From: Novispirillum itersonii
Lineage (GTDB): Bacteria; Pseudomonadota; Alphaproteobacteria; Rhodospirillales; Rhodospirillaceae
Length of the DNA stretch: 64,000 nt
NCBI RefSeq assembly: GCF_014205675.1
Contig: NZ_JACIIX010000014.1
Coordinates: 53,026-117,025, forward strand
Direction of reading: 5' to 3'
In this document: in pieces, positions 19,829 through 30,352 of the stretch
Layout of the letters: each line of letters opens with the position of its first letter
How positions within the stretch are numbered: the stretch's first letter is position 1
Notes under the pieces: model-generated
Seen by the model: only the letters and a program-made list of their open reading frames with translations
Database searches by the model: none
What the model was told of the DNA's origin: nothing
Translations under genes and position numbers: made by a program

Positions 19829-21973
19829 TTAACTGTTCCGGATATTGGTGATAAAGCCGTCCACTTCCTGCCGCAGGATCTCGGACTGACGGTTGACGTC
19901 CGCAGCGGCGGAGGACACCTGTTCAGCCGCAGCCCCGGTTTCCGAGGCGGCCTGCGTCACCCCCTGAATGTGCTGTGTCACCTCCGACGTTCCCGCTGAG
20001 GCCTGCTGGGTGTTGCGGGCGATTTCCAGCGTGGCGGCGTTCTGCTGCTCGACGGCGGCGGCAATCACCGCCGACACCTCGCTCATCGACCGGACGGCGA
20101 CGGCAATCGAATCAATCATCTGCACGGCGGTGCGGGTCTGGTCCTGCACTCCGGCAATCTGGCGGGCGATTTCCTCGGTGGCGGAGGCAGTTTGGTTGGC
20201 CAGCGCCTTCACCTCGTTGGCAACCACGGCAAACCCTTTCCCGGCGTCTCCGGCGCGGGCGGCTTCGATGGTAGCGTTCAGGGCCAGCAGGTTGGTCTGA
20301 CCGGCAATGGTGCCGATCAGGGTCAGCACTTCTCCGATGCTTTCCGAGGTGCGGACCATTGCCTGCACCATGTCCTGCGCATCCTGTGCCTGCCGGGTGG
20401 CGTTATCGGCCGCCAGCCGCGACTGCTCCACCTGCCGGGCGATTTCGCCGATCGAGGCTGACAGCTCTTCAGCCCCGGCGGCGACGGTCTGCACATTGGC
20501 CGAGGCTTCCTCGGTGGCGGCGGCAACGGCGGCGGACTGGCTCTGGGTCTGGGCGGCCATCCCGCTGAGGGCGGTGGCCTGTCCGTTCATCAGTGCGGCG
20601 GCATCGCTGACGGTATCCACCACGCTGCGGACCTTGGCCTCGAAGGCATCGGCGAGGGCGTGCATATCCGCTTTCCGCTGCTGTTCCGCCCGGGCCTTGT
20701 TGCTTTCTTCCTCGGCCTTCAGGCGTTCCACCTGCTGCATGTTCTCCTTGAACACCTGCATGGAGGCCGCCATGTCACCGATTTCATCGCGGCGGCTGCG
20801 GTCGGGGATTGCGGTCTCCAGAGCGCCGGTGGCCAGCGCGTTCATCGCCCCGGTCATCCGCACCAGCGGCCGGGTGATCGACAGCGAGAACAGAACGCCG
20901 ATGCCGACCACCAGCAGGCCGATCAGGCCGCCGGACAGGGTCAGGGTCCGGCGCATCGCCATCACCGGTTCAAGGATCTCATCATGGGCAATTTCCGCGA
21001 TCACCGCATAGGTGGTGCCCAGCACCGACAGCGGGGCATAGGCGGCGATCACCTCGGTTCCGGCGGCATTTTCGGCAGTGGTCATGCCGTTGTGCCCGGC
21101 AAGAGCTTCGGTGACGGCCTTGTTTTCCACCATCCGGCTCAGGATCTGCGGTTCCTTGGAGAACCGGCTTTCGCTGCGCATTTTGTGGTCGGCGCCGACC
21201 AGATAGATGTCCCCGGTTTCCCCCATGCCGGAGGCACTGCGCAGGACGCTTTCCACTGTTGCGGCAGGCACGGCAAACACGAGGGCACCGAGGAATTCCC
21301 CGAAACCGTCAATCACCGGGGCGCCGACAAAGGCCATCGGTGCCCCTTTGGCGGGGGCATACAGGGTGAAGTCGGTATAGGAAACCTCCCCGGTTTTCGG
21401 GTTGGCCTCAATCTCCTTGAACAGGCTGGCGAGGGCCGAGGTGCTGGCCGGGCCTGCCTTCAGGGAGGTGGCGTAGTCCGCCCCCTTGATGACGCTGTAA
21501 ACAATGGTGCCGTTGGGATCAATCAGCAGGATGTCAGCATAGCCACGTTCGGTACGGGCATGGCGGTACCATGGGTGCCATTTATCATGCGCCATGGAGT
21601 AGGACGAGCCATCGCTGGCTTTGTTCAGCTTTTCCTTCTCGCCGTCGGCGTTGGGGTTTTTGGTCACATACAGCCCGCGCAGGGTTTCCCCCGGATTGGA
21701 CCCGACGCTGGAGAAGCTTTCCGACATTTCCAGCAGGGCGTTGGCAATCGCCGGATTGGTTGACAGCAGGACGGCGTCATCGTGGATGCCGTCAAGGGTG
21801 TCATCCAGTGCCCGGACGATGGTGTTCAGCTGGCCGCTCAGGCGCAAATCGGCCTGCCGGGCCAGTTCCGCCGACTGCTGGAGATAAGCGACGACGCTGG
21901 TGACAATCACGGCGATCAGGGTCAGCAGGCTGATCAGGCCCGGTAGGCGGGTGGAAATGCGGGTCAGGGTCAT
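19829..21973 (-). CDS. Methyl-accepting chemotaxis protein
   Basis: Transmembrane chemoreceptor of about 714 residues. The N-terminal helix ([18 protein letters not shown]) is followed by a long periplasmic double-Cache-like domain of about 270 residues containing [15 protein letters not shown] second membrane segment ([20 protein letters not shown]) leads into a HAMP domain and then the signalling domain, whose tip reads [21 protein letters not shown]. There is no obvious C-terminal CheR pentapeptide. I take the ATG at 21973, which starts right before the first membrane helix; the open frame continues 159 codons upstream but that part does not look coding. The ligand cannot be predicted. No other chemotaxis gene is adjacent. 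Confidence 0.92.
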   Translation of the reverse strand: MTLTRISTRLPGLISLLTLIAVIVTSVVAYLQQSAELARQADLRLSGQLNTIVRALDDTLDGIHDDAVLLSTNPAIANALLEMSESFSSVGSNPGETLRGLYVTKNPNADGEKEKLNKASDGSSYSMAHDKWHPWYRHARTERGYADILLIDPNGTIVYSVIKGADYATSLKAGPASTSALASLFKEIEANPKTGEVSYTDFTLYAPAKGAPMAFVGAPVIDGFGEFLGALVFAVPAATVESVLRSASGMGETGDIYLVGADHKMRSESRFSKEPQILSRMVENKAVTEALAGHNGMTTAENAAGTEVIAAYAPLSVLGTTYAVIAEIAHDEILEPVMAMRRTLTLSGGLIGLLVVGIGVLFSLSITRPLVRMTGAMNALATGALETAIPDRSRRDEIGDMAASMQVFKENMQQVERLKAEEESNKARAEQQRKADMHALADAFEAKVRSVVDTVSDAAALMNGQATALSGMAAQTQSQSAAVAAATEEASANVQTVAAGAEELSASIGEIARQVEQSRLAADNATRQAQDAQDMVQAMVRTSESIGEVLTLIGTIAGQTNLLALNATIEAARAGDAGKGFAVVANEVKALANQTASATEEIARQIAGVQDQTRTAVQMIDSIAVAVRSMSEVSAVIAAAVEQQNAATLEIARNTQQASAGTSEVTQHIQGVTQAASETGAAAEQVSSAAADVNRQSEILRQEVDGFITNIRNS

Positions 21974-22592
21974 GCGCGGGGTTCCGTAATCATTCCTGTC
22001 GTCGATCCAGAGTGACTTATTCAGACGTGGGCCTGAGCAGGCCCGTATCCTTTCTCCCTGCCGTGGCCTTAATTCGGCCTGTCTGTCGTGGGTTTTGCAA
22101 GAAACCCTAATGTGACAGTTCTGTTTGTCGGCACTGTATGCCTTACGCCAATCCCGGGCCAAACGGGGCCGGGAAGAAGAAGAAATACCCCAGTGCATTC
22201 GTATACCTTCCGGCAGCGTCTCTGCTACTGCCGTATAGGTCAGGGTGTTACCGGGGCTGCGGCGCCGGGTGGGGTGATCTGACGGTAACAGCCTGATCAG
22301 ACTGTGGCCCTTCACATCTCCGGGAGCGGTAAGAAGAATGTCCGGGGTTCCGCAATTGTTCTCGGCGATCCATCGCCGCTCTTGCCATCGGCGGGGCGAT
22401 GCTGCCATAGTGCAGCGCTTTTTCCGGGACCCGGTCTGATGATCTCCCACAGCGCCGCCCGTACAGGGTGGGGCGGGAGTGCGTTGCGCCGGGTTTCTCC
22501 GTTCGGGATGCGGGGCTTCCTGCCCCGGTTCCGATGCCGGAATTTCTGAAACTTCTGCCCTCCGTCGGCGCCCTCAGCAGGGATCGTGAGTT
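21974..22592. other. Long gene-free region between the chemoreceptor and yebC
   Basis: About 620 bases without a convincing gene. It contains an imperfect copy of the sequence just upstream of the chemoreceptor start: 22338-22373 resembles 21972-22010, with GGGGTTCCG and CGATCCA blocks in common and a 3-base gap. There is also a hairpin GGGCCTGAGCAGGCCC (22028-22043) and a CCCGGGCC/GGGGCCGGG imperfect stem near 22157-22172. The promoters of both flanking genes should lie here, but none was clear. Confidence 0.6.
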
Positions 22593-23330
22593 ATGGCTGG
22601 TCATTCCAAATTTAAGAACATCATGCACCGCAAGGGTGCGCAGGATGCCAAGCGTGCCAAGCTGTTCACCAAGCTGGCCAAGGAAATCTACGTTGCCGCC
22701 AAGACCGGCGGCCCGGAACCTGAAGGCAACCCGCGCCTGCGTGCAGCCATTCTGGAAGCCCGCCGCAATTCCGTGCCGAAGGATAATATCGAGCGCGCCC
22801 TGAAGAAGGCGCAGGCCGGTGGCGAAGGTGAGGATTACGAAGAAATCCGCTACGAGGGTATGGGCCCGGGCAACGTGGCGGTGATCGTCGAGGCGCTGAC
22901 CGACAACCGCAACCGCACCGCTTCGGAAGTGCGCTCGATCTTCTCCAAGGCCGGTGGCTCGCTGACCCCGGTGCAGTTCAACTATGAGCGGGTCGGCTAC
23001 ATCTCCTATCCGCTGGCCGCCGGATCGGCCGATGCGGTGCTGGAAGCCGCCATTGAGGCCGGTGCCGACGACGTTGTCACCAATGATGAAGAACACGCCA
23101 TCTACTGCGGCCCGGATATGCTGGGCGAAGTGCGGTCGGCGCTGGAAGCCTCGCTCGGCGAAGCCCAGACCGCCCGTCTGGACTGGAAGGCCCTGAACAC
23201 CGCCGCGCTGGATGAAGATGCCGCCCGCAGCCTGTTCAAGTTCCTCGATGCGCTGGAAGACAATGATGACGTTCAGCGTGTGTTCTCCAACGAAGAGATC
23301 TCTGACGAGATCCTCGAAAAGCTGGGCTGA
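22593..23330 (+). CDS. yebC: YebC/PmpR family protein
   Basis: Protein of 245 residues, normal for the family. The N-terminal [20 protein letters not shown] is nearly invariant in YebC/PmpR/TACO1 proteins. [32 protein letters not shown] and [10 protein letters not shown] follow. Members have been described both as DNA-binding regulators and, more recently, as ribosome-associated factors easing translation of proline stretches. It lies immediately upstream of ruvC, the usual position in proteobacteria. The start ATG has GGATCGTGAG upstream. Confidence 0.95.
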   Translation: MAGHSKFKNIMHRKGAQDAKRAKLFTKLAKEIYVAAKTGGPEPEGNPRLRAAILEARRNSVPKDNIERALKKAQAGGEGEDYEEIRYEGMGPGNVAVIVEALTDNRNRTASEVRSIFSKAGGSLTPVQFNYERVGYISYPLAAGSADAVLEAAIEAGADDVVTNDEEHAIYCGPDMLGEVRSALEASLGEAQTARLDWKALNTAALDEDAARSLFKFLDALEDNDDVQRVFSNEEISDEILEKLG

Positions 23331-23343
23331 GTAAGGGCAGAGC

Positions 23344-23886
23344 GTGGCGTCGGTCCGTATCCTTGGCCTTGATCCCGGTCTGCGCAATACCGGCTGGGGC
23401 GTGATTGAGGCGGATGGCAACCGCCTGCGGGTGATTGCCGATGGAGTGGTGCGGTCCGACGATACGTTGTCTTTAGCCGAGCGGCTGTCCCAGCTGTATG
23501 ACGGGGTGGCGCAGGTGATCGCCGCTTACGCCCCGGACGAGGCGGCGGTTGAGGAGACTTTCGTCAACCGCAACCCGCTGTCGACCCTGAAGCTGGGGCA
23601 GGCGCGCGGGGTATCCCTGCTGGTTCCGGCCCGCCATGGTCTGCCGGTGGCGGAATATCAGCCGTCGCAGGTGAAGAAAGCGGTGGTCGGTACCGGCGCA
23701 GCGGCGAAGGAACAGGTGCAGATGATGATCCGCACCCTGTTGCCGGGCTGCATGATTGCCTCGCCGGATGCGGCTGACGCGTTGGCGGTGGCGGTCTGCC
23801 ATGCCCATCACCGGGCTTCGGCGCAGACTTTGGGGCAGGCCATCTTGCAGGCAGAGCTTAAACAGGCGGGGAAGCGGCGCCGATGA
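23344..23886 (+). CDS. ruvC: Holliday junction endonuclease RuvC
   Basis: Structure-specific endonuclease of 180 residues that resolves Holliday junctions. The RNase H-like acidic residues are visible: Asp in [14 protein letters not shown], Glu in [11 protein letters not shown], and the paired Asp in [14 protein letters not shown]. It begins with GTG 13 bases after yebC. Its stop overlaps the start of ruvA by four bases. Confidence 0.96.
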   Translation: MASVRILGLDPGLRNTGWGVIEADGNRLRVIADGVVRSDDTLSLAERLSQLYDGVAQVIAAYAPDEAAVEETFVNRNPLSTLKLGQARGVSLLVPARHGLPVAEYQPSQVKKAVVGTGAAAKEQVQMMIRTLLPGCMIASPDAADALAVAVCHAHHRASAQTLGQAILQAELKQAGKRRR

Positions 23887-24509
23887 TTGCCAAACTCAAA
23901 GGGCTGGTGGACAGCAGCGGCGATGACTGGGTGGTGCTGGACGTTAACGGCGTCGGCTATCTGGTGTTCTGTTCCGCCCGGACCCTGTCGCGGCTGCCTG
24001 CGGCAGGGGAGGCGGCGGCGCTGGTGGTCGAAACCCACGTCCGGGAAGATCATATCCACCTTTATGGCTTTATCAGCGAGGCGGAACGGTCGTTCTTCCG
24101 GCTGCTGCTGACGGTGCAGGGGGTGGGGGCCAAGGTGGCGCTGGCGCTGCTGTCGGTCGGCGATATCACCCAGCTGTCACAGGCGATTGCCGCACAGGAT
24201 AAGGCGACCCTCAGCCGGGCGGCGGGGGTCGGGCCGAAGCTGGCGGCGCGGATTGCCTCCGAGCTGAAGGACAAGGTCTCCAGCCTGTCGCTGGGCGCGC
24301 CGGTGGCCGGTGTGGTGATGACCACACCGAAGGAGGCGATTGCCGAACCGTCGGTGCTGGAAGATGCGGTGTCGGCCTTGGTCAATCTGGGGTATGCCCG
24401 TCTCGATGCCTTTGCGGCGGTTGGCCGGGCGGCTGCGACGCTGGGGCAGGGGGCTGCGGTCTCGGTCCTGATCGGGGCGGCCCTGCGCGATCTCGGTAAG
24501 GGGGCATAA
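23883..24509 (+). CDS. ruvA: Holliday junction branch migration protein RuvA
   Basis: RuvA of 208 residues forms tetramers that hold the Holliday junction and load RuvB. Domain I (about 1-63) has [10 protein letters not shown] and [11 protein letters not shown]. Domain II holds two helix-hairpin-helix motifs, including [17 protein letters not shown] and [22 protein letters not shown]. The flexible C-terminal domain III (about 160-208) contacts RuvB. The start overlaps the ruvC end, so translation is coupled. Confidence 0.96.
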   Translation: MIAKLKGLVDSSGDDWVVLDVNGVGYLVFCSARTLSRLPAAGEAAALVVETHVREDHIHLYGFISEAERSFFRLLLTVQGVGAKVALALLSVGDITQLSQAIAAQDKATLSRAAGVGPKLAARIASELKDKVSSLSLGAPVAGVVMTTPKEAIAEPSVLEDAVSALVNLGYARLDAFAAVGRAAATLGQGAAVSVLIGAALRDLGKGA

Positions 24510-24512
24510 CCG

Positions 24513-25574
24513 ATGGCCCGCACCGATGAGATGGCCGGGTCTGACCGCCTGATCGCCGCCGGTAAGCAGGAAGGCGATGACAGCCACATCCGGCCGCAGC
24601 GGCTGGAGGATTTCATCGGGCAGCGGCAGGTCTGCGAGAACCTGTCGGTGTTCGTGCAGGCGGCCCGCGCCCGGGGCGAGGCGATGGACCATGTGCTGCT
24701 GTTCGGCCCGCCGGGGCTGGGCAAGACCACGCTGGCGCAGATTGTGTCGCGGGAGCTTGGGGTTGGTTTCCGCGCCACCTCCGGCCCGATGATTGCCAAA
24801 GCCGGGGATCTGGCAGCGCTTCTGACAAATCTGGAGCGCAATGACGTTCTTTTCATCGACGAAATCCATCGCCTTAATCCTGCCATAGAGGAAGTGTTGT
24901 ATCCGGCGATGGAGGATTTCCAGCTCGATCTGATTATCGGGGATGGACCGTCTGCCCGCAGTGTGCGGATTGACCTTCAGCCGTTTACGCTGGTCGGGGC
25001 CACCACCCGCTCCGGACTGCTGACGACTCCGCTGCGGGACCGGTTCGGGATTCCGCTGCGGCTGAATTTTTATGAACCGGAGGAGTTGCTCGCCATCGTG
25101 CGCCGTGCCGCTGCCATTCTTGATCTGCCGATCACCGATGACGGTGCGCTGGAAGTGGCGCGGCGGTCCCGCGGCACGCCGCGTGTGGCCGGGCGTCTGC
25201 TGCGCCGGGTGCGTGACTTTGCCGTGGTGGCGAAGCGTCTGCCGGTCAACGCCTTCATCGCCGATGCGGCGCTGGGGCGGCTGGAAGTGGATAAGCGCGG
25301 GCTGGATGCCATGGACCGCCGGTACCTGAAGTGCATTGCCGAGAATTACGGCGGCGGTCCGGTCGGGGTGGATACGTTGGCGGCGGCGCTGTCTGAGGAA
25401 CGTGACACACTGGAAGAAGTGATCGAGCCGTTTCTGTTGCAGCAGGGCCTGATCCAGCGCACACCGCGCGGGCGGATGCTGACGGACTCGGGGTTTGGTC
25501 ATCTGGGGCTGTCCGTTCCGAAAGCGGCCAAAAGCCAGCTTGACCTGCTTGACCCGGATCAGGAGGGGGCATGA
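24513..25574 (+). CDS. ruvB: Holliday junction branch migration ATPase RuvB
   Basis: AAA+ motor of 353 residues that drives branch migration with RuvA. Walker A is [17 protein letters not shown], Walker B is [17 protein letters not shown], and the sensor 1 region is [20 protein letters not shown]. The winged-helix C-terminus includes [18 protein letters not shown]. Length and motifs are normal. It starts 3 bases after ruvA and its end overlaps the start of ybgC by four bases. Confidence 0.97.
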   Translation: MARTDEMAGSDRLIAAGKQEGDDSHIRPQRLEDFIGQRQVCENLSVFVQAARARGEAMDHVLLFGPPGLGKTTLAQIVSRELGVGFRATSGPMIAKAGDLAALLTNLERNDVLFIDEIHRLNPAIEEVLYPAMEDFQLDLIIGDGPSARSVRIDLQPFTLVGATTRSGLLTTPLRDRFGIPLRLNFYEPEELLAIVRRAAAILDLPITDDGALEVARRSRGTPRVAGRLLRRVRDFAVVAKRLPVNAFIADAALGRLEVDKRGLDAMDRRYLKCIAENYGGGPVGVDTLAAALSEERDTLEEVIEPFLLQQGLIQRTPRGRMLTDSGFGHLGLSVPKAAKSQLDLLDPDQEGA

Positions 25575-26053
25575 TCGTTCTTCCCACCTCCGGCCGGTTG
25601 GCCGACGGAACGCACCTGTACCCGCTGCGGGTCTATTACGAAGACACCGATACGGCGGGGATTGTCTATTACGCCAATTACCTGAAGTTTGCCGAACGCG
25701 CCCGCTCCGAGATGGTCCGCCTGCTGGGGATCGAGCAGCGGCGGATGCTGGAGCAGGACGGTGTGGCCTTTGCCGTGCGGCACTGCACTGCCGATTACCG
25801 CCGCCCGGCGCGTCTGGATGATGCACTGGTGGTGGTCAGCCAGGTCGCGGATGTCACCGGGGCAACCCTTGTTATCGGGCAGGATATCACCCTGAACGGG
25901 GAAACCCTTGTCCGGGTTCAGGTCACGCTGGCCTGTATGCGGGTCGGCGGGGTGGCTGATGGCCGCCCGGCCAGAATTCCCGCCGCTGTGCGGGCGCTGC
26001 TGGTCAGACCGGCTGTTCCTGTAGTAGAACCCTCCGAATCACAGACTCTTTGA
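25571..26053 (+). CDS. ybgC: Tol-Pal associated acyl-CoA thioesterase
   Basis: Hotdog-fold thioesterase of 160 residues, the first gene of the Tol-Pal cluster in proteobacteria. The catalytic motif [17 protein letters not shown] contains the Asp typical of 4-hydroxybenzoyl-CoA thioesterase-like enzymes. It hydrolyses acyl-CoA or interacts with phospholipid enzymes; its exact part in envelope biology is unsettled. It overlaps ruvB and precedes tolQ by about 18 bases. Confidence 0.93.
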   Translation: MIVLPTSGRLADGTHLYPLRVYYEDTDTAGIVYYANYLKFAERARSEMVRLLGIEQRRMLEQDGVAFAVRHCTADYRRPARLDDALVVVSQVADVTGATLVIGQDITLNGETLVRVQVTLACMRVGGVADGRPARIPAAVRALLVRPAVPVVEPSESQTL

Positions 26054-26071
26054 AGGCTCGGAAACATCACC

Positions 26072-26782
26072 ATGGATGCCTCGTCTCTTCCTGCTGCCTC
26101 GCACGATCTGTCGATGATCGGCCTGTTCCTTCAGGCGGACATCATCGTCAAGATGGTGATGCTCTCCCTGGTGGGGGCCTCGGTCTGGAGTTGGGCGATC
26201 ATTATCGACAAGGCGATGAAAATGCGCCGCGTTGTGACGCTGGCTGACGATTTCGAGGAACGGTTCTGGTCCGGCGGTTCGCTGGAAGACCTGTTCGAGC
26301 GGATCGGCAACCGGCCGCTGGATCCGATGTCAGCGGTTTTCGTTGCCGCGATGCGGGAATGGCGGCGCTCCTCCGGCCGCAATACCGCCGGGGATGTCAC
26401 CATGCGGGTCCGTCTGGCCCAGCGGCTGGAACGGGTGATGCACATCACCGTCACCCGCGAGATGGAAGGGCTGGAAAAACGGGTCGGTTTTCTGGCCTCC
26501 ACCGGGTCGGTGGCCCCGTTCATCGGGCTGTTCGGCACGGTGTGGGGGATCATGAATTCCTTCGCCGCCATCGGTGCCAGCAAGGATACCAGCCTGGCCA
26601 CCGTTGCGCCGGGGATCGCCGAAGCCCTGTTCGCCACCGCCATCGGTCTGGTGGCGGCGATTCCGGCTGTGCTGGCCTACAACAAGATTTCCTCCGACAT
26701 GGACCGTTTTGCCCAGCGTCTGGAAAACTTCGCCGGCGAGTTCGGGGCGATTCTGTCCCGTCAGCTCGATGAGCGTGGCTGA
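26072..26782 (+). CDS. tolQ: Tol-Pal motor subunit TolQ
   Basis: Inner-membrane protein of 236 residues with three membrane helices, paired with TolR in the proton channel of the Tol-Pal motor that constricts the outer membrane at division. The first helix (residues about 20-45) contains VKMVMLSLVGASVWSWAII. The later pair includes LASTGSVAPFIGLFGTVWGIM and a second helix IAEALFATAIGLVAAIPAVL. Length is typical. Confidence 0.96.
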   Translation: MDASSLPAASHDLSMIGLFLQADIIVKMVMLSLVGASVWSWAIIIDKAMKMRRVVTLADDFEERFWSGGSLEDLFERIGNRPLDPMSAVFVAAMREWRRSSGRNTAGDVTMRVRLAQRLERVMHITVTREMEGLEKRVGFLASTGSVAPFIGLFGTVWGIMNSFAAIGASKDTSLATVAPGIAEALFATAIGLVAAIPAVLAYNKISSDMDRFAQRLENFAGEFGAILSRQLDERG

Positions 26783-26814
26783 ACCGCTGATCTGACGAGC
26801 AGGAGACCGCAGGC

Positions 26815-27261
26815 ATGGGCATGAATGTGGGTGGCGGTGGCCGTGGCGGGCGCCGCAAACGCAGGCCGATGGGGGATATCAACGTCACACCGATGGTCGA
26901 CGTGATGCTGGTGCTGCTGGTGATCTTCATGGTCACCGCGCCGCTGGTGACCACCGGGGTGACCGTTGATCTGCCCAAGGCCAAGGCCCCGGCCATGAAT
27001 GAGCAGGATAACAAGCCGCTCTACGTTACCGTGCAGGGGGACGGCAAGCTGTTCCTGAACGACAGCCCGGTGACGCTGGAACAGCTGCCGGAGAAGGTGA
27101 AGGCCATCGCCGGATCCAATCCGGATGTGCGGATCTATGTGCGCGGGGATGCCGCCAGCCAGTACGGCGTGGTGATGCAGGCCCTGGGGGCCCTGTATGC
27201 GGGTGGCTTTACCAAGGCCGCCCTGATTACCCAGCCCGCCAGCGCCAAAGCCAAGAAGTAA
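26815..27261 (+). CDS. tolR: Tol-Pal motor subunit TolR
   Basis: ExbD/TolR protein of 148 residues with one membrane helix near the N-terminus and a periplasmic domain. The proton-pathway Asp lies in NVTPMVDVMLVLLVIFMV. The N-terminus is Gly/Arg-rich (GGGGRGGRRKRRP) and cytoplasmic. The gene sits between tolQ and tolA. Confidence 0.95.
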   Translation: MGMNVGGGGRGGRRKRRPMGDINVTPMVDVMLVLLVIFMVTAPLVTTGVTVDLPKAKAPAMNEQDNKPLYVTVQGDGKLFLNDSPVTLEQLPEKVKAIAGSNPDVRIYVRGDAASQYGVVMQALGALYAGGFTKAALITQPASAKAKK

Positions 27262-27274
27262 GGAGTAGGGGCCC

Positions 27275-28237
27275 GTGTCCGACCACGACTCCGGACTGCG
27301 CCGTAGCCTGATCCTTTCGGTCAGTGTGCACGTGCTGGTCGGTGCCCTGTCTTATCTGGGGCTGCCGTTCCTCAGCCGCGACATGCCGGTTGAGGACGCG
27401 CCGATTGTGATTGATCTGGTGGAAATCGCTGAGCGGACCGCTGCGCCGCCGCCGAGCGCCAAGCAGAAAGAGCAGGTGGCCCAGAAGGTGGAGCCCAAGC
27501 CGGAGCCGCCGAAGGTGGAGCCGAAGCCCGAACCCCCGAAACCGGAGCCGCCGAAGCCCGAGCCGCCGAAGCCGGAACCGCCCAAGCCGGTGGAGCCGCC
27601 AAAGCCGCAGCCACAGCCGCCGAAACCGGAACCGCCGAAGCCTGAGCCGCCGAAATCGGAACAGGTTGACCCGACCTTGCCGCCGGAACCGAAAAAGCCG
27701 GATCCCAAGCCCGAGCCGCCGAAGCCGCCGAAGCCTGAGCCGGAGAAAACCCCGCCGAAAAAACCGGTGGAGGAGGATCCGTTCAAGGACCTGATGAAGA
27801 ACGTCGAGAAGTACCGCCAGCAGCCGAAGGCCAGTACGCCGCCGCCGTCGCAGGCCGCGCCGTCGGCCCCGACTCAGGGGGCCACGAATTCGGCCAATTC
27901 TCCGCGCATCCTCAATGCTCCGGTCGCCGATCGGGCGACGATGAGCGAGAAGGATGCCATCCGTGCCCAGATTGAACAGAACTGGGTCTTTGACGTCGGT
28001 GCCAAGGGCATCGAGTCCATGGTGATCGTGCTGCGGGTTTACATGAACCCCGATGGGACGGTTTCGAAGGTGGATGTTGCCGATACCGTGCGGTACAACA
28101 CCGACTCGGGATACCGGGCGATGGCCGATACCGCCAAGCGGGCGGTCCTGAAGTCGCAGCCGTTGAAGTATCCGAACCAGAAGTACGAGGAATTCAAGGT
28201 CCTTGAGCTGAGTTTCGCTCCCCGGGACCGGTTGTGA
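27275..28237 (+). CDS. tolA: TolA, periplasm-spanning Tol protein
   Basis: Protein of 320 residues starting with GTG. An N-terminal membrane helix ([19 protein letters not shown]) anchors it to TolQR. A long central segment (about residues 68-170) is made of repeats of the kind PKPEPP; it replaces the helical Lys/Ala-rich domain of E. coli TolA and presumably spans the periplasm as a polyproline rod. The C-terminal TonB/TolA-type domain (about 225-320) includes [19 protein letters not shown] and would contact Pal or TolB. The assignment rests mainly on gene order. Confidence 0.9.
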   Translation: MSDHDSGLRRSLILSVSVHVLVGALSYLGLPFLSRDMPVEDAPIVIDLVEIAERTAAPPPSAKQKEQVAQKVEPKPEPPKVEPKPEPPKPEPPKPEPPKPEPPKPVEPPKPQPQPPKPEPPKPEPPKSEQVDPTLPPEPKKPDPKPEPPKPPKPEPEKTPPKKPVEEDPFKDLMKNVEKYRQQPKASTPPPSQAAPSAPTQGATNSANSPRILNAPVADRATMSEKDAIRAQIEQNWVFDVGAKGIESMVIVLRVYMNPDGTVSKVDVADTVRYNTDSGYRAMADTAKRAVLKSQPLKYPNQKYEEFKVLELSFAPRDRL

Positions 28238-28331
28238 CCGTGTAAAGATGTCAAGGGTGCGCCTGCCACGGTCAGGCGCCCGTGTTCGTAAGGCCCTGCT
28301 TCCGGGGCGATGTGAGAGGACCAGCGCAGCG

Positions 28332-29684
28332 ATGATGAAGAGTGTCCGTCAGATGTCTCTGCGCCGCATGGGTGCGGCGCTGTTTGGGCTGGCCGTCGCG
28401 GGCGTCGCCCTGGCGGCGGCTGTTGCCCCGCACACTGCCCGTGCCGAGGTGAAGATCGATATCACCCGCGGCAAGGTCGAGCCGATGCCGATCGCCATTC
28501 CGGACTTTGCCGGTCCCGGTGATGCCGGTCGATTCGGCGGTGATGTCGCCACCGTCATCAGCGCCGACCTTGAACGGTCCGGCCTGTTTGCGCCGATCAA
28601 CAAGGCGGCGTTCATTCAGGATCTGCCGTCGCTGGACACCCAGCCGCGCTTCACCGACTGGCGCACCATCAACGCCCAGCTTCTGGTGCAGGGCGTGGTG
28701 GAGCCGCAGCCTGACGGCCGCCTGCGTCTGGCCTTCCGCCTGTGGGATATCTACGGCGGCGAACAGATGAAGGGGCAGGCCTATGTGACCCAGCCGGAAA
28801 ACTGGCGCCGCGTCTCTCACATCATCGCCGACGAGATCTATAAGCGGGTCACCGGCGAGGACGGCTACTTTGATACCCGTGTTGTCTATGTCTCCGAAAC
28901 CGGCCCGGCCACCAAGCGCGTCAAGCGTCTGGCGATCATGGATCAGGACGGCGCAAACCATCATTATCTGTCCGATGGCTCCAACATCGTGCTGACCCCG
29001 CGCTTCTCGCCGACGGCGCAGGAAATCACCTATATGAGCTATTACAACGGGTCGCCCCGCGTGTATCTGCTCAATATCGACACCGGCCGTCAGGAACTGC
29101 TCGGGGACTTCCCGGGGATGACCTTTGCCCCGCGCTTCTCGCCGGACGGCAACAAGGTCGTGATGTCGATGGCCAAGGACGGGAACTCCGAGCTGTATGA
29201 CATGGATCTGCGGACTCGGCGCACCTCCCGCCTGACCAACCACCCGGCGATCGACACCTCGCCGAGCTATTCGCCGGACGGTCAGCAGATTGTTTTCAAC
29301 TCTGACCGGGGCGGTGCCCAGCAGCTTTATGTGATGGACTCGCAGGGCAATAACGTCCGCCGCATCTCCTTCGGCGATGGCCGCTACGCCACTCCGGTGT
29401 GGTCGCCGCGCGGGGATCTGATTGCCTTCACCAAGATGAAGGGCGGGGAGTTCTACATCGGTGTGATGCGTCCTGATGGGACCGGGGAACGTATGCTTTC
29501 CAATGGGTTCCTGATGGAAGGCCCGACCTGGGCCCCCAATGGCCGCGTGCTGATGTACTACCGTCAGGAAGCCAACGGTGCTGCACCGCAACTGTTCAGC
29601 ATTGACCTGACCGGATTCAACGAACGGCGCCTTGTGACCCCGCAGGGTTCCTCGGATCCGGCGTGGTCGCCCCTTCTTCCCTGA
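28332..29684 (+). CDS. tolB: Tol-Pal periplasmic protein TolB
   Basis: Periplasmic beta-propeller of about 450 residues. A signal peptide ([18 protein letters not shown], cleaved near ARAE) is followed by the N-terminal alpha/beta domain with [14 protein letters not shown]40-like/PD40 repeats follow, with the words [38 protein letters not shown] and [12 protein letters not shown] take the ATG at 28332 with GAGAGGA upstream; a longer in-frame start at 28248 precedes the signal peptide and is unlikely. It binds Pal and TolA. Confidence 0.95.
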   Translation: MMKSVRQMSLRRMGAALFGLAVAGVALAAAVAPHTARAEVKIDITRGKVEPMPIAIPDFAGPGDAGRFGGDVATVISADLERSGLFAPINKAAFIQDLPSLDTQPRFTDWRTINAQLLVQGVVEPQPDGRLRLAFRLWDIYGGEQMKGQAYVTQPENWRRVSHIIADEIYKRVTGEDGYFDTRVVYVSETGPATKRVKRLAIMDQDGANHHYLSDGSNIVLTPRFSPTAQEITYMSYYNGSPRVYLLNIDTGRQELLGDFPGMTFAPRFSPDGNKVVMSMAKDGNSELYDMDLRTRRTSRLTNHPAIDTSPSYSPDGQQIVFNSDRGGAQQLYVMDSQGNNVRRISFGDGRYATPVWSPRGDLIAFTKMKGGEFYIGVMRPDGTGERMLSNGFLMEGPTWAPNGRVLMYYRQEANGAAPQLFSIDLTGFNERRLVTPQGSSDPAWSPLLP

Positions 29685-29860
29685 TATCAGAATAAAAAAG
29701 CTGTAAAGACCCTCTGTACGCTGCCGCAAAAAGGCTATATAAGCCACGCGATGGGCACCGGTAGGAAGGTGCCCGTCGCTTTGGCGCAGCCGGAGCCTTG
29801 CTCTCCCGACTGCGCATAATGAACTCAAACCCCATGCTAAAGAAGTCGAGGGGAAATAAG
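29685..29860 (+). promoter_or_regulatory. tolB-pal spacer with leader hairpin
   Basis: A strong 12-bp stem (29748-29759 with 29768-29779, one G-U pair) lies between tolB and pal. TATATAAG at 29736-29743 upstream of it could be a -10 box for separate pal transcription, but no good -35 hexamer is visible. The stem may be a transcript-stabilising 5' leader or a partial terminator after tolB. Confidence 0.4.
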
Positions 29861-30352
29861 ATGAAGTTCCGTCTGCTGCCTGTCGTCGCTGCTGCTGCGC
29901 TGCTCGCTGCGTGCTCGACCGCCTCTGAAGATGCTGGTAGCAAGTCCGCCACCGGCAACACCGCCCCGACCACCGCTGGCAAGACTGCCCCGGCTCCGGG
30001 TTCCGTCGAAGAATTCAAGGTTGTGGTCGGTGACCGCGTCCTGTTCGGCTTCGACCAGTACAACCTGAGCGCTGAAGGTCAGGCTGTCCTGAAGAACCAG
30101 GCTGCTTGGCTGAACAAGTACACCAAGTACGCTGTCGTCGTCGAAGGCCACGCTGACGAACGCGGCACCCGCGAATACAACCTTGCTCTGGGCGAACGCC
30201 GTGCCAACGCCGTGAAGGCGTTCCTGGGCGCTCAGGGTGTCAAGGCTGACCGTCTGAAGGTCGTTTCCTACGGTAAGGAACGTCCGGAATGCGGTGACTC
30301 CACCGAAGCCTGCTGGGCCAAGAACCGCCGTGGCGTTTCCGTCCTGCAGTAA
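29861..30352 (+). CDS. pal: Peptidoglycan-associated lipoprotein Pal
   Basis: Outer-membrane lipoprotein of 163 residues. The signal peptide has lipobox LLAAC with the lipidated Cys at residue 18, then a Ser/Thr/Ala linker. The OmpA-like domain contains FGFDQYNLSAEG and the peptidoglycan-binding motif GHADERGTREYNLALGERRA. GAGGGGAA precedes the ATG at 29861. Codon use differs from its neighbours: Ala is often GCT where nearby genes use GCC/GCG, as expected for a highly expressed small envelope protein. Confidence 0.97.
   Translation: MKFRLLPVVAAAALLAACSTASEDAGSKSATGNTAPTTAGKTAPAPGSVEEFKVVVGDRVLFGFDQYNLSAEGQAVLKNQAAWLNKYTKYAVVVEGHADERGTREYNLALGERRANAVKAFLGAQGVKADRLKVVSYGKERPECGDSTEACWAKNRRGVSVLQ

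Noticed and set aside
21974..22450. N-terminal extension of 159 codons on the chemoreceptor
   Set aside because: The extension is Arg/Cys-rich without family similarity, and the first membrane helix begins right after the ATG at 21973.
24177..25826. A 549-codon open frame on the minus strand opposite ruvA, ruvB and ybgC
   Set aside because: It lies opposite three highly conserved genes, and its product is Arg/Gln/His/Pro-rich low-complexity sequence.
27500..27790. Short repeats resembling a CRISPR array
   Set aside because: They are in-frame codon repeats for Pro-Lys-Pro-Glu within tolA and lack unique spacers.
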